Source: Mercenaria mercenaria
Lineage: Eukaryota; Mollusca; Bivalvia; Venerida; Veneridae
Direction: 5' to 3'
NCBI RefSeq assembly: GCF_021730395.1
Contig: NC_069362.1
Coordinates: forward strand, 43,356,501 to 43,420,500
Length of the DNA: 64,000 nt
The translations under genes were made by a program, and so were the position numbers. Numbering within the stretch: position 1 is the first letter of the stretch; every line of letters begins with the position of its first letter. This document shows positions 1 to 20,136 of the stretch, in pieces. The notes under the pieces were generated by a model. That model was not told the origin of the DNA. It made no database searches and saw only the letters and a list, made by a program, of their open reading frames with translations.

Positions 1-633
1 CATATTCTGCGGATATTTTGTTCGGTGTTTATCAACATTATATATCTCCATATTGTTTCTCCTTTGTTGTTTTTGTGTTAATTTCTGGTTATTTTGTGTC
101 TTGTTTGCTGTGCGTGCAGTATTTCTCTAACATACTAATTCTAAGATATATTTTAAAATTCTACCAGTATGTAAACTAACAGTTGTTCTTATATATCATC
201 ATGAGCATACTGTGTTATAATATTATATTATTTTACTTTTAAATTCACAGTATGTTTTGTATAGAAAGAAAGTATTGTTCATTTTGTGAATAACATTGGT
301 GTAATGTTATCACCGGACCCCAGGAGACTGCATGCATGATTTGACTGAAAATGGCTTGGTTAAAAAAAATATCGGAGTCGGCAAACAGATGCAAATTAAT
401 TTTTCTAACAATAAAGGTCAAATTCTAATGGATACACCCAAACAGTTTTTAAGTAGATTCAAAGATTTTGTACAGGAATATCAGAAATTGGTTTTCTATG
501 AGAATATAAATTGCAATTTAACACAGCACTGTCTTATTGGCTGTTTATCAAAATATTATATTAAAAGATCTGTAGTCTGACCTATATTATGATTTTCTGC
601 TACTCATGCAAATACAAATATAAGGATTGAAAA

Positions 634-750
634 TATGCATTTAGGCAGGTATAAACCACATGGGGACATTTGGCAAATCATCCAAGAATTGATGGATCAA
701 TTCATGGATTTTCCGAAGTCCAGCTGTGGTTTATACCTGCCAAAACGCAT
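634..750. repeat. Near-perfect palindrome (foldback)
   Basis: The left arm around GCAGGTATAAACCACA (645-660) returns as its exact reverse complement at about 727-742. The interior, around the ATCCAAGAATTGATGGAT motif, is also largely self-complementary. It could fold into a hairpin of about 50 bp. It is probably a small MITE; no coding content is seen. Confidence 0.6.
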
Positions 751-852
751 AAAGAAGATGGATTATTTATGAATTATAATTTTAGAATTTTATTGAAAAG
801 AAGTGAATAAAGATACAGATGAATAATGAACCTTCAATCTCGGACATATTTC

Positions 853-1087
853 AGCCGCGCCATGAGAAAACCAACATAGTGGCTTTGTGACCAGCATGGA
901 TCCAGACCAGCCTGCCCACTCACGTGGTCTGGTCAGGATCCATGCGGTTCGCTTTCAAAGCCTATTGCAATGAGAGAAACCATTAGCGAACAGTATGGAT
1001 CCTGACCAGACTGCGCAGATGCGCAGGCTGGTCTTGATCCATGCTGGTCGCAAACACACTATGTTGGTTTTCTCATGGCACGGCTCA
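853..1087. mobile_element. GAGCC foldback MITE, copy 1
   Basis: This 235-bp element is an inverted repeat over nearly its whole length. It runs from GCCGCGCCATGAGAAAACC to GGTTTTCTCATGGCACGGC, with arms containing CAGCATGGATCC and CCAGACCAGCCTG. Five more copies lie in the window. It has no coding capacity and looks like a MITE mobilised in trans. Confidence 0.8.
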
Positions 1088-1600
1088 TTTTAATTCTCAG
1101 ATAGTTCAAAATTCAGATACTTTAATCAATACTCGGATGTTTTACACTAATATACCCAGCAAAGCTAAATTCCTTTCTGTCATAGATGCCTTATGCTAAC
1201 TAAAATGTTAAGTACTGACTTAGAATTTCTACAATATATTAAAGAGGTCTTTGTAGTCAAATATTTAAGTTCTTAAGACTTTGTTAAGTGATTTCGTGGT
1301 TAACAGCCTTGTTTGTGGTGTTATAAATTCATGAAACATGAGGATTTTTTTTTAGGACATAATGCAGACTATATTCATGAATATTTTAAATAGGCGAGTC
1401 ATATTATTTGTGAATTTAAGTGACAATAAAACCATCTTAAATATCACCTAATATTCAGTACACATTTAATATGTACCATATCCAGTGAAAGAAAATAGAG
1501 ATATAGATTTTACAATTTTGTCTTTTGTGAGATGGTTATAAAATTATTTGCCAGTTTACTTCCATTATGAAAAACCTGGTTGATTTGCTACTTTTAAGTA

Positions 1601-1807
1601 CTGTGAAATCATTACTATTCATGGGGGACAAATTTTCGTGGATTTCGTGGTTGAGTCAATCCACGAAATTTAATTCCAATGAACGATAAAATTCCCATTC
1701 ATTTTTTTGTTCGAAAGTTAAAATCCACAAATTCATATCCCCACTAAATTGCTGTTTTGACCAAAGCCACGAAATGTCATGCCCATGAAATTTAATTGAT
1801 TTTACAG
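1601..1807. mobile_element. TA-flanked MITE (CTGTGAAATCATT family), copy 1
   Basis: The ends read CTGTGAAATCATTACT and TTAATTGATTTTACAG and are flanked by TA on both sides (1599-1600 and 1808-1809). The body contains inverted motifs around TTTCGTGG and CCACGAAA. The related copies at 9483 and 42235 support a Tc1/mariner-type MITE family. Confidence 0.7.
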
Positions 1808-1900
1808 TATTTATAATATTAATGTAATATTTTGAGCAATAGGCACCATTAGATTCTATGTTTTTTGAAGAAAACAAATTCAACATTAAAAGTTCACTGA

Positions 1901-8846
<6,946 letters not shown>

Positions 8847-11156
8847 TCAGCCACAACAAGTGTTCATCTATCATTTTAGCATGCTCCTCAGTGAAGAGAC
8901 TGCTCTATGCATTTTTCATATATAAATAGAAGCAGTTAAGGTCTAGATTTGAGACATTTTTAGTCTCGGAGATATGCATTTCTGAGATTTTCCTTTTCTT
9001 GTCTCTGAGACATTATTACCTAACTGGTCTTCTATGGTACTGTTCAGCTGTTTCTTATTTACAACTATCGATTTATACACAGTTGGAAGTCTTGTGTAGA
9101 TATACAAAAATCAAAACAGTTGAAATTTCTTCTAGTAGAAAATATATTTGTTATTAAAGGAAAATCTGACAGCTGTTTGAACTGCTGTTTGGTGTAAACA
9201 TGTATGGCATATCAACATTATAAAAGCTTCTGTTTTGACTTTTTCCACTTTGGATTACATTGGATTATCTGCTGTACCTCTATCCTGGTTTTGTGTCAAG
9301 ATAAAAAACCAAAAAAATAGAAAGTGGAAAGATTGTAATCTACTTGTGGCATTATTTGTAAGGACTTACCATTAAGAATGTCTACTGTTCACTTGGCTTT
9401 ATGCCAGAGACTGATTAAACTTGCGAACTTTGGGTATTAACATTGATAACAAAATATGAATAAATTATAGGTCAAAATGATACACTTTGAAATTATTAAT
9501 ATTTGTAGGGGACTAATTTTTGTGGCTGCATCAATCCTCAAATTTGGTCCCAAAGACCAAGCTAAAGTCATGTTAATGAATGCTTGATAAGTAAAAGATC
9601 CTCATGAAACAGCAATTTTGGACAAAACCACAGAATTTCATGCCCACAAATTTAAGTGATTTCACAGTAGTCTGTTGTGTGCTTATTTAGATGGTGCAAG
9701 TTGGGGGACAGGCTGCTGATGGCTGTATATATATTCAGATTTTGTTTGAAAGACAGTCTGCGGACAACCATATATTTATTCAGATTTTTATAAGAAAAAA
9801 GTCAGCTGCTTTTATAACGTTGGAATTACAGTAACACGTTATATAGTTATAAATTAGGGAGTTGTATCACTGGGGCTTGAGGTTTAGATAAAAACATAGT
9901 TACCTAGAGCAAGCTCTTTCTATATTTTAAGTGACTGAACCTTTGTTTAGCTCAAAATAGCAGTTAAAAATATTGTTTGCACCTAAACACCGGTTTTTGG
10001 TTAAATGTTACATCCATTCATCAACCAGGCTGAAAATTAAGCATATCAAAAAAATAAACTGCTGATAGAATATTATAAATTCAACACTGGCTGAATATAA
10101 TTGTCTTATTTTTATAGAGACCATTTTCAAATAGTTCAAGCTTTATTAACCTTGAATGATTATATTTCTTATATGTTCAGACCATAGTCTTGAGGCCTAT
10201 ATATTGTTGGATTATCAATACTTCATCTCATGATTGTAAACTGATCCCTGTGTGACTATTGTCCTATGGTTTTATTTCATGTCTTTGGGTTCGATATCAT
10301 GTGACATCATTACCTTAAATCATGCATCTGTTGAAAGGCTGTGATATAATAAAATCTCATTGATTTTTATACATCCTGAGGTTGTTTTGTGATACCCAAA
10401 TAAAAGTGTTGTATTAAGGCAAAGTAAGTGGTACATAGACCTTCTTTGGCATTTTTTGAACAATGGACATTGTGTGTTATTTTGACAGAAAATATATAAT
10501 GTAAAAGACAGTAACATCAAAAACAGTACTTTTAAATAAGTAAATACTATATAAGTTTCATAAAATAATCTTACAGAATAAAAAAAAATCATTTTTCGCC
10601 ATGGTTTCCTTGAAAATGAGAAAACGTAACTTGAGAAACTAGACAGTTTGAGTGTAGCTTGAAGAAAACCAAGTATATTCATGATTATACATATCAGTAT
10701 GGTGTAAGAATGATACCGTTGTTGTATATATTGTTTTTGTCTTAGTTAAGAATGATATTTATTTTTATATTCCGTCCAGTCACTTGTAAATGATCTGTTT
10801 ACATTCCACCATGATAATTAACGTAATTCTGTTACTCTGTTAAGTGTATAGATTTTAATCCAGTTTAAGACATTTTAGATTAACTGAAACTCAAAGTTGT
10901 ATGAATCATACATGATGTGAATCTGTAATGACGCTTACTTTAAAATATTGTGATATTTAGTTGTGCTGAAATTTCTTTGAAGGGGCATGATTTGTGCCCT
11001 TTGTACAGGATAACATGTTTAATTTATTGAATAAATATTGCAAATATGATCAGTCTTTTTATATATCTAAAGATGTTAATGTTAGCTGTCAGCCAAATCC
11101 TAAATTTTCCGTTATATGTTCCCAACGGGAGTAAATTAATATATAGTAATCACACG
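8847..11156 (+). other. 3' flank / probable 3' UTR of IFT56
   Basis: This is AT-rich DNA with no supported coding region. Poly(A)-signal candidates AATAAA lie at 9469-9474 and 11030-11035; which one is used cannot be told from sequence. The region holds the decayed MITE at 9483-9667. Confidence 0.4.
9483..9667. mobile_element. TA-flanked MITE (CTGTGAAATCATT family), copy 2
   Basis: A decayed relative of the element at 1601. It has TTGAAATTATTAATATTTG at the left and ATTTAAGTGATTTCACAG at the right, next to TA (9668-9669), with GGACTAATTTTTGTGG inside. Confidence 0.6.
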
Positions 11157-12938
11157 TTTTAGCTTGAGCATTGCTCAGATAAGTTATGATTGCTCGATGT
11201 CTGTCTGTCTGTCAAATTTAGCTTGTGTGTGCGATAGAAGCTGTGTTTTTCAAATGATCTTCATGAAATTTGGTCAGAATGATTGCCTTGATGAAATCTA
11301 GGTCAAGTTCGAATATGGGTCATCTAGCATGAAAAACTAGGTCAAATCAAAGAAAACCTTGTGTATGCAATAGAGACTGTATCTTTCAATTGATCTTCAT
11401 GTAATTTGGTCAGAATGGTTGCCTTGATGAAATCTAGGTCAAATTCGAATTAGGTCATCTAGGGTCAAAAGCTAGGTCACTAGGTCAAATCATAGAAAAT
11501 CTTGTGTATGCAATAGGGACTCCATTTTACACAGGATCTTCATGAATGATCAGAATGTTGGTCTAGATGAAATCAAGGTCATCTGAGATCAAAAACTAGA
11601 TCACTAGGTCAAATCAAAGAAAAACTTTGTGTATGCAATAGGGGCTGTATTTTTCAATTGATCTTCATGAAATTTGATCAGAATGATTGCCTTGATGAAA
11701 TCTAGGTCAAGTTTGAATATGGGTCATCTGGGGTCAAAAACAAGGTCAAATCAAAGAAAAACCTTGTGTGTGCAATGGGGACTGCATTTTACACCTGATG
11801 TTCATGAACTTTGATCAGAATGGTAGTCTAGATGATATCTAGGTCAAGTTCGAATAAGGGTCATCAGGGGTCAAAAACTACCGGTAAGTCACCCGGTCAA
11901 ATCAAAGAAAAACCTTGTAGCAGTAGGGGGTCAAGTTCCAATATGGATAATCTGGGGTCAAAAACTAGGTCGCTAGGTCAAATCAAAGAAAAACCTTGTG
12001 TATAAAATAGGGACTGCATTTTAAACTGGATCTTTTGAAATTTAATCACAATGTTTGTCTGGATGAAATCTTGGTCAAGATTGAATATGGGGGCTGCATT
12101 TTTCATTGGATGTGCATGAAACTTGGTCAGAATGTTTGTCAGCATGAAATCTCAAATGAATTTTTATATGGGTCATGAGGGATCATAAACTAGGTCACCA
12201 GGTCAAATCAAAAGAATAAGTTTGTTTACACCCTAGGGGACACATTTTTATGCCCCCCGGCATCTACTGATGCGGGAGGCATATAGTGATTGTCCCGTCC
12301 GTTCGTTCGTCCGTCCGTACGAGGTTAACCAAATGGGACCGTTTCGTCTAGCTTCAATACCTTTACTAGAATGACTTGATACTAATGCAGATGTACCCTG
12401 TGACCATTCCTCATCTTCAGACATCACCTGACCTCAGTTTGACCTTGAACTTGACCTCGTTTTGGACTTTGACAAGGATGCCACCGGGGGCATCAAGCGT
12501 TTATTGAACGCAGCTTCTTGTTTATTCTATCTTCATAAAACTTGATCAGAATGTTTGTTATTATGAAGTCTTGGATGATTTCAGATTTGGATCATGCGGT
12601 GTCAAAAGCTAGGTCACTAGGTCAAATCAAAGGAAAGGCTTGTATACACTATATAGAGGCCACTTTTTTGCTCTAATCTTCCCATAACTTTGTCAGAATG
12701 TTTGTTTTCATGAAATTTTGGAATTCGAATCTGGGTCATGTGGGCAAAAAAATAGGTCGCTAGGTTAAGTCAAAGAAAATTCTTGTTTACACTCAAGAAG
12801 CCGTGTTTTTTGGTCCAATCTTAATGAAAATCGGTCAGAATATTTACAAGTCTCCATGAAATCACTTGGTAAAATATGTTTACACTGTTATGGTGTGTTA
12901 CTCAGGTGAGCGACCTAGGGCCATCTTGGCCCTTTTGT
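11157..12938 (-). mobile_element. HINE-like tandem-repeat element with nested insertion
   Basis: On the minus strand it starts ACAAAAGGGCCAAGATGGCC (a hairpin), then CTAGGTCGCTCACCTGAG, and ends near GAGCAATGCTCAAGCTAAAA. The core consists of diverged units of roughly 165 bp containing AGGTCACTAGGTCAAATC, CTTGTGTATGCAATAGGG and GATCTTCATGAAATTTG. The 5' hairpin and the GCTCACCT motif match the elements at 38230, 47414 and 49941. A smaller element interrupts it at 12246-12521. Confidence 0.65.
12246..12521 (-). mobile_element. Short HINE-like element nested in the 11157-12938 element
   Basis: On the minus strand it runs from ACAAGAAGCTGCGTTCAATA through a CGGACGGACGAACGAACGG tract to a GCCTCCCGCATCAG...GCCGGGGGGCATAAAA 3' hairpin. 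Removing it rejoins tandem-repeat sequence of the host element at a T-run, so it inserted later. It uses the GGGGGCATAAAA end type seen at 49441 and 56097. Confidence 0.65.
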
Positions 12939-13828
12939 TCTTAGTTAAGTTGGTATATCTGTATGTCCTTAGTCTTTCTGACTGAAACAGTGTGCGCTTC
13001 GGCTATAACTTGGAAACGATTCAAGGAACTTAATGCACTGACATCTGTTTGTAATCCTGTCAGATTAGAATTCCTATGTTTCTCGACTAGATAAATTGAC
13101 AAATCCTGTTGACATTACATAAACAAAATACATTTCTTTCAACAAAGTGTGTCTTAGTCGAGGGTATTGTATGTCTTTTAAGGTATTATTCACCATTTAA
13201 AGCATAACTGTGAAGTGGTAAAGAAAAAATGTAAGGAGATAACTTGTGCTTCTTGCCATCGCGTATTATCAAAATTATTCAATTATCACATTTTCCTTGA
13301 TCCCTTGACAAAATATAGTTAAGTATCATTTACTTACCAGTGCTAATAAAATAATTTTTGGTTTAAAAAAATACACTTATTTTGGATAGAAATTGCGATC
13401 TTGCGATGTTAAAAGATTGTTGGCCTGTGTGGATGTTGCTTTGCATTTGTTAAGGTGCAGGAGACTGCTTTGAGTCACTGCAAATGTCAATTAATTATAG
13501 TGTTACGTTTTAGAGACTTGGCTAGTTATTGAAATAAGTTGGTCACAGAAAAGAAAAATGTCCAATAAGATTGTATATAAAGTTGGTCTACGTTAACCCT
13601 CCAAGTACATTCATTTATCAACTTTTCAATTGTTTTGTCATTATTTTGTGGTATTTATTTGGTACCATGCACTGCCTTTCAATTGAAGAAAGCAAATTCT
13701 GTTGAACTAACTGTGCCACGCTTCGTTTGATAACAGAGATTTAATAACAACACAAAATGTTCAAATATTTTATGCAATTTTAATAAGTTTGTAACGTTAC
13801 AATTATAACTTCAAATGTACAACATAAT

Positions 13829-14054
13829 TGAGCCGTGCCATGGGAAAACCAACATAGTGGGGTTTGCGCCACATGGATCAGACCAGCCTGCGCAATCGCG
13901 CAAATTGGTCAGGCTCATGTTGTTCGCTTTAAGCCTAATGAATTGAGAACTGTTAGCGAACAGCATGGATCCTGACCAGACTGCGCGGATGCGCAGCTGG
14001 TCTGGATCCAGCTGTCGCACACCCACTATGTTGGTTTTCTCATGGCACGGCTCA
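13829..14054. mobile_element. GAGCC foldback MITE, copy 2
   Basis: The palindromic ends are TGAGCCGTGCCATGGGAAAA and TTTTCTCATGGCACGGCTCA. Several single bases are missing relative to the other copies. It is flanked by AAT at the left and ATT at the right. Confidence 0.78.
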
Positions 14055-14512
14055 ATTATATACTCAAAACTTCACAATATGACATAAAACTGCTAACTTG
14101 AAAAAGTGTTGTCTACAAACATATATGATATTGTTTGTATACATGTGGCACTGAGAAGAAATACATACCATGAAAGGTGAGTTACATTTCATACGTTTTC
14201 AAAAAGTTACAACAAAGAATGCTTTAAAGAGTACACGGTCACCAGGACAAATACGCTAGATTGTATATTTGTTTAAATCCTTAAATTACTAGTTAATGAA
14301 GAGTATAAATATTTAAACCATACCATGTCCAAAGGTACCGAATACGTCAGTCAGACTGGTGATATTTTTTGTGATTGAAGTGATAATTATAGATGCATCC
14401 ATGTTCCAAACAAACTTGAAAAACTGGTGCGAACAGATATCTGATGTTTTAAACCAGTATTGAATTTTTATATAATATTTTTTATATATAGAAAATAATT
14501 TTGTAGAAAGAG

Positions 14513-14930
14513 CAGGGTGGCCAATATGCGCGACTTTCCGGCAACGTACACGAGGGAAAATCAGATGACATTTTTGCTTATAACTTTCTTATAGAATAAA
14601 AATATATAATAAACTGATGTTATTAAGATAAAATTGTGCCAAAGACAAAAACGAGTTCTCTTCTAGACCCAAAGCCTCTACCAGATATTTTCAATGCTTT
14701 CTTCGAACAAGCCTCGGTGTGCAAATAACCTACACATTTGGTCCATGAAGGGCGAAGTGTTTGAGAGAAAGTATTGAAAATTTCTGGTAGATGCTTTGTG
14801 CCAAGCAGAGCCCTTGTTTTCCTGTCTTCAGCGCTTTGTTACAAGTAATAAGAAGATCATTAGCAAAGATGTTACCCGTTTCCCCCCGTGAAGTACTGAA
14901 AAGTCACGAGGGTTGCAATTGGTCACCCTG
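14513..14930. mobile_element. Foldback MITE with CAGGGTG(G/A)CCAAT ends
   Basis: The ends CAGGGTGGCCAAT and ATTGGTCACCCTG are inverted. An inner pair of arms is also complementary: AGCCTCTACCAGATATTTTC at about 14671 against GAAAATTTCTGGTAGATGCT at about 14775. The whole 418 bp can fold back with loops. No open frame is present. Confidence 0.6.
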
Positions 14931-16026
14931 TAGGAATAGCAAATAAGAAAAAAATCATTACGTAATTAATAATACAGTTTTGCTCCTGTATTCTGTCAAA
15001 ACTATGCAGGACAGTTTCTGGCCATGTTAATCTGACAAAAATTGTAATGTGAATACGGACGCATACCCGTTAGAAATAATTTTCTACGTACATGTACATG
15101 TGCATTGAACAATATTTGTAAGCACCGTGACATTAAGTTGTGATCGATAAATTACTTATATTACCCTTTCGTAATGCAATTATTATTTTGCAACATCTTA
15201 CCTAAACCACCGCGAAATATCGAAATATAGGCACCAGTTGCTAAAAATGATGTTTTGTCCGCAAAAATCTGTGTTATAAGTAAGAAGTCAATGTGGTGAA
15301 AATTTAGCTTCTATAAGCAGGTGACTGCTAAAGTTAGGTGGAAACCTGAACAAAATAATTCCGGAAGTTTGTTGACATATTGTTTAAGATAAGAGTCCGT
15401 TCAACACAGGTGACTGTTATGATAGTTTCACATGCATAACAATTAGTGACCGTTTTATATTAGAAATAACTGAAAACCATTGGGCACTGGAGAATTTCGG
15501 CACATACGCAAATGTTAATTGCTTACGAAATAAAGTGCAATGTTTAGACTAAGTATAAACACAACAGATATTTTACACGTGCGTGGCATTTCTAACATTG
15601 AAGAAGAAACATCTATCAATTGTAAGAACTCTTTTTGAACAAAAATGTTCAAGTTGTGCACTAAAATCGCATTTGTAACTATGATCCTAGTACTATTTAT
15701 TATTAAGTCTAGTTTGGACATCTGTCATATTTGAATCTAGTATATTGTGGTAAATGAATTTTGCAATAAACACATAATACAGCCTAATAAATGCATATTT
15801 TACACTTTTTTATATTCCAAGACGTCTGAATAACTTCTGTTAACTGCTTTTGTACACTTTTTCTTTCAAATCCAACGCGTATGAATAACATGCAGTAAAT
15901 GCACAATTTTGCATTGTATTATTTCTATTCAGACCATTTGAAAAACACTTCTAATAAACTTGGGTTTTACACTCACATAAATCCATCATATCTGAATAAC
16001 TATTTTTTTTTATATAAAATCATATT

Positions 16027-19000
16027 CTATACGTCGATAAGAGGGCCTGGTTTACTCGCCATTATTTTTGACAATTCGTTCATGTTTCTTTTTACCTTAT
16101 ATCTAAAGACCCACGGTAAGTCTCGTTTAGGTAAATACTTTTTCGGTCGTGGCAGGTAACTTAGGTCGTCAAATTCAAAAGTCTCTGGGTATATTGTCAT
16201 GTTTTCCTGTGGCGGTGCTGTTCTCACGGATTCTGGGGTCTTGCGTATGGATCTGTGTGAATGTCGTGATGAGCGAGAAATGCTTCGGGATTCAGACTTC
16301 GGCCGCACCTCTGAGTAGGCCGTCGGTACGAGCTGAAGTGGGCTAGGTTCCGAAGGAGGTGGCGGTGGCTGAAATATAGAAATGTTGAAATGTTAATAAA
16401 CATGACTGGGAATTCTGGGTATTGCAGTTCTTTTAAGTTCAATTTACTAGCAGTGGAACCAGTGCTCGGCGTATTCCAGCACTCGGTTTATAAATTTTCT
16501 CTAAATCCTTCAATGTAATCAAATTATATGTATTACTATTAAAGTTATTTAGAATAAAGAAAGCGTCTGAACTTTTAATAATACTCGTAAATAGAATAAT
16601 CTTAAATGTCTTTGGCTGAAAATGAATTGGCGGACCAAGTGCTGTTTGGATTAGTTCCTACGTCAAAATGCAGACGCTAAAATATTAAATTTACCTGATC
16701 TATGTCATCATTTTCAGATTACGTAAAATACAGTTTTCAAAATCACTTGTTTAGCATTCATAAATGTATTACGTTACACAGAGTTTCAGGTCCCACTATT
16801 TATAGTTTGGTTGGGAAAATTCTGCAGGACAGTATTTAATTTTCGTGTCTTTTTTCATATCTAATTTGAGCCGTGCCATGAGAAAACCAACATAGTGGGT
16901 TTGCGACCAGCATGGATCCAGACCAGCCTGCGCATCCGCGCAGTCTGGTCAGGATCCATGCTGTTCGCTTTCAAAGCCTAATGGAATTAGAGAAACTGTT
17001 AGCGAACAGCATGGATCCTGACCAGACTGCGCGGATGCGCAGGCTGGTCTGGATCCATGCTGGTCGCAAACCCACTATGTTGGTTTTCTCATGGCACGGC
17101 TCATTTGTATCTCAGTAGTTCGGTAAGCATCAAATTTACACATTCACGAAATAGTGGCGCCATATTGTCATAACAACATAGAAATAGATAATAATTACTT
17201 ATTTATACTCAATGAGAATCAAAAGCGAAAATAATACAAATGAAAGATATTAGTATCCGAAATTTGAAGAGCATGATCAAAAGCATGCCGTACGTTCAGT
17301 CTGACTTAGTAATAAAAATAATTTTTAATGAAAATATGATACGAATCTTTGTTCATTTAAAAGAACACGATATCGTATATAATTATCGGTACATAATGGC
17401 TGAATTGGGAATCAAAACGACATCTTAATCAATTTTGGAATAAATATTTTAGAACACTGTTGCTCACCGGTACCATATTTTTTTTTTTAAATGAACAAAG
17501 ATTTGTTCACTGAATTCAGACATATTATGTACTAGGTGCTTGTTAGCTTCCAAGAAATAATGCATCTTTCCCTGTGTGTTAACAAGTATGATCAGCAGAC
17601 ATTTACTATAAACATGTACAATTTGATGTTGGCCTTTTGGTCAAATACACTTGTGTAAGAAATTACGGGTATATTTTATTAGACTCCATTTTGCGACTTC
17701 GGATTCCATAGAAATGGTCATTGTCTCGCTGGAGCAAATGGTGAACAATATTTGAATATGCACCAGCGCAAAACTATTGTAACTGCATACATAAATAAAG
17801 GTGCATAATTATACCATACTTCCGCACTGAGGCGACGATATGTCTTTTGAACAGACAGTATGCGTTATTATGTAAGTTGGCTCCATGAGGAGGAACAAGA
17901 ATTTTGGTCATTTTATCAGGAATCATTACTATCGTAAGTGCGCAGTCACGTTTCATCCTCATTAGGTATGGGCTTCGTATACAGATAGTACCCAAAACGA
18001 CTATTCGTACCTACGATGTTGACCTCGATCAGTTTTAGATTTACGAACTGGAGCAAAAAAAAAGAAAATGAACTACATGCCCTCTGTAGCGTTTGATTTC
18101 ACGCTGCAAACAGCATGGCAAATTATTTCTTGTTTTCTCTGTTAACTTGTGATCAATTTTTTCTTACGTCATTTCCATTCATCTTTATAATGCCAGTTGC
18201 TGCTGCTTGCGGATACATGGTTACAACAATGAATGAAGCATTGTATTTCACAAATGCACCACTTCTACCTTTACAAATTATACCGATTTATTTCCAGCGA
18301 ATGACTTAATACCATTGTGCGTAAAATACTATTTTCGTGCCTTTAAGAAAAGAAAATATTCTTAATGTTTTCTCGATTTTATTTTAAGTAAACACGGCTG
18401 ACAATTTGCTATATTTCCTGACTTCAGACAATTAAGTAAATTTTAAATATTTACATATTTTTACTTTCATATTCACTCAATTTCTAAGCTGAAAAGTACA
18501 CGACTTGAATATAATCTGCCAATTATTGTTAACACCTTTTCTTAAAGTAATATTTCTGGCGGTATGCCAAATAATCGTAAAAATGCATATTGCTGTATAC
18601 ATCCGCGGATTATTATAATACTAACTCGTCAAACTTCTTCTTAATCCCGATAATACCTAAACCTAAGACAAAATTTACATTATACAAAGATCAATACTAT
18701 TTGAAATAAATGTGTTTACTATTTGACTTGAAATTTTAGCTAGTCATCCTTTAAATTTTAATTGGGCACGTATACTTTATATCAAGTTAAACTCAATAGA
18801 CACTTAAATACACTTCTTTACTTGTGATATCTCTCTATGGAACAAACCGCCTGTTTCCAACCTAACACGACATCTAAGCCCGAAAAGAAACAACTGGGAA
18901 AATTAGGCTTTCGTTAAAAAAAAGGACCCACTCATATGAAACGTAATGAAATAGAACATATTTCAGATTTCTCTTTGAATTTTCAGTTAATCGTCGGAAG

Positions 19001-20136
19001 TAGTAGTATATATATATATTGTTGAATAGGTAAATGTCTAAAAGAGAAACTACATATCACAGTCACTATTAACTCCACTTGAGATGAAATAGTCCTTAAT
19101 TTTCAATCTGACAATGACAATAATCCAAAGAGTGAAACCCATACAAAAGTAGATTTGTTAGTCTCAAATCAAGACATGGATGTGTAGTTTACAGATACTT
19201 TGCAAACTATTTTTGCGTGTAAATTTATACCAAAGGCCACTTTCTCAAAATACAAACATTTACAAATTCTGAGAGCACATCATTTTTACCAAATGTTTAT
19301 GAAAAAGCCGCTTTAATCGAAAACATATATCTCAATACAGGTGGCTAATCAGAGGACTATTATACCGATAGTTGAGTTAGTAAATACAATGGTACCTAAA
19401 CGAGTAGCAACGAAAGGTCCCGTAAGCCCAAATGTTTTTCTTTCAGATATTGAAATGAATGAAACTGGTATAAAAAAAAGGAATACGTAGAAATTCAAAA
19501 TGATGTCAGAGCATAATATAGATGATCAAATATGATACAGACGGACAAGTATGAAGTTGCCAAATGCTTGTACTATAGTTTTATAGAAATCTCAACTGGA
19601 TTTTTTTTATTGAAGAATAATTTTACCTCTGAAAAAGCTACTGTAGGCACTGATTTGTCAGCCTTTGCCGATCCCCGAAGTTTTACTGGTGGGAAAAATC
19701 CATTTATTCCTCTTCGTTTCTGTGCTCCCATTTTTTTCACATTAAATTCCACCACTTTTGGTTGTGTTGTCGGCCTCGACATGAACCTTTTAGCGAACTC
19801 CGAGGACGAACTACCCGTAAGTCCGAGCTTTTTGTTATGCGGAGCACCCATTTGATGAGTAAAATTCGGTTCCAACATATCCGAAAGCGTAAACGTATGA
19901 GGCTTCGGAGGTATGCTGCGATAAATAAGGTTCTTGGAGCTCGTACCCCTCGGATTTTGGCTCACCATTCCTCTGCTAGGGGGAGCCACACTGTTAGAGG
20001 CCGCCACGTTCGAATTCGGTTCTTCGTTAATCCCACATTCTCCGTTAGCTTTTAAAGCAGTACTGTTTGCACTAATCGGCGGTAGTTTCACGTCCGCGCT
20101 AATACTGCCGGATTTATTATGCCGATTTATATGCAT
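16027..20136 (-). CDS. Unrecognised 283-residue basic protein, two exons
   Basis: Exon 1 (20136 down to 19627, 170 codons from ATG) and exon 2 (16368 down to 16027, 113 codons plus TAG) join in phase 0 through a GT donor and a TTTCAG acceptor. The intron is 3258 bp. The protein begins MHINRHNKSGSISADVKLPP and is rich in Ser, Pro, Lys and Arg and low in hydrophobic runs, so it is probably mostly disordered. Exon 2 opens with a proline run (PPPPPSEPSPLQ), then an Arg/Ser/His-rich stretch (RSISRSSRHSHRSIRKTP). It ends in a more structured-looking tail with YPETFEFDDLSYLPRPKKYL and LPWVFRYKVKRNMNELSKIM. No signal peptide or membrane segment is seen. I do not recognise the family. Two long open exons with compatible splice sites argue for a real gene, though additional exons inside the intron cannot be excluded. 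Confidence 0.65.
16369..19626 (-). other. Intron of the 283-aa gene
   Basis: AT-rich DNA with one GAGCC foldback MITE (16867-17103). Short open frames at 17240-17428 and 17774-17995 have no recognisable similarity and no supporting splice context. Confidence 0.5.
16867..17103. mobile_element. GAGCC foldback MITE, copy 3 (best preserved)
   Basis: The 237-bp palindrome runs from TGAGCCGTGCCATGAGAAAA to TTTTCTCATGGCACGGCTCA. The arms match closely over about 100 bp, including GCGACCAGCATGGATCCAGA and CAGACCAGCCTGCGCATCCG-type segments. The spacer is the CAAAGCCTAATGGAATTAGA region. Confidence 0.85.

Larger units (their letters stand above)
12939..16026. other. Intergenic DNA between IFT56 and the minus-strand gene
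   Basis: No coding exon is supported. Two foldback elements (13829-14054 and 14513-14930) are listed separately. From about 15740 to 15990 there are loosely repeated TCTGAATAAC and TAAATGCA motifs. AATAAA on the minus strand at 15696-15701 is a possible poly(A) signal for the gene ending at 16027. Confidence 0.4.

Noticed and set aside
332-580. 82-codon plus-strand open frame
   Set aside because: No recognisable domain, no match to the missing IFT56 residues, and no splice context; it fits a chance frame in AT-rich DNA.
10320-10682. 120-codon minus-strand frame
   Set aside because: Hydrophobic, low-complexity translation of AT-rich 3' flank of IFT56, with no splice signals or recognisable family.
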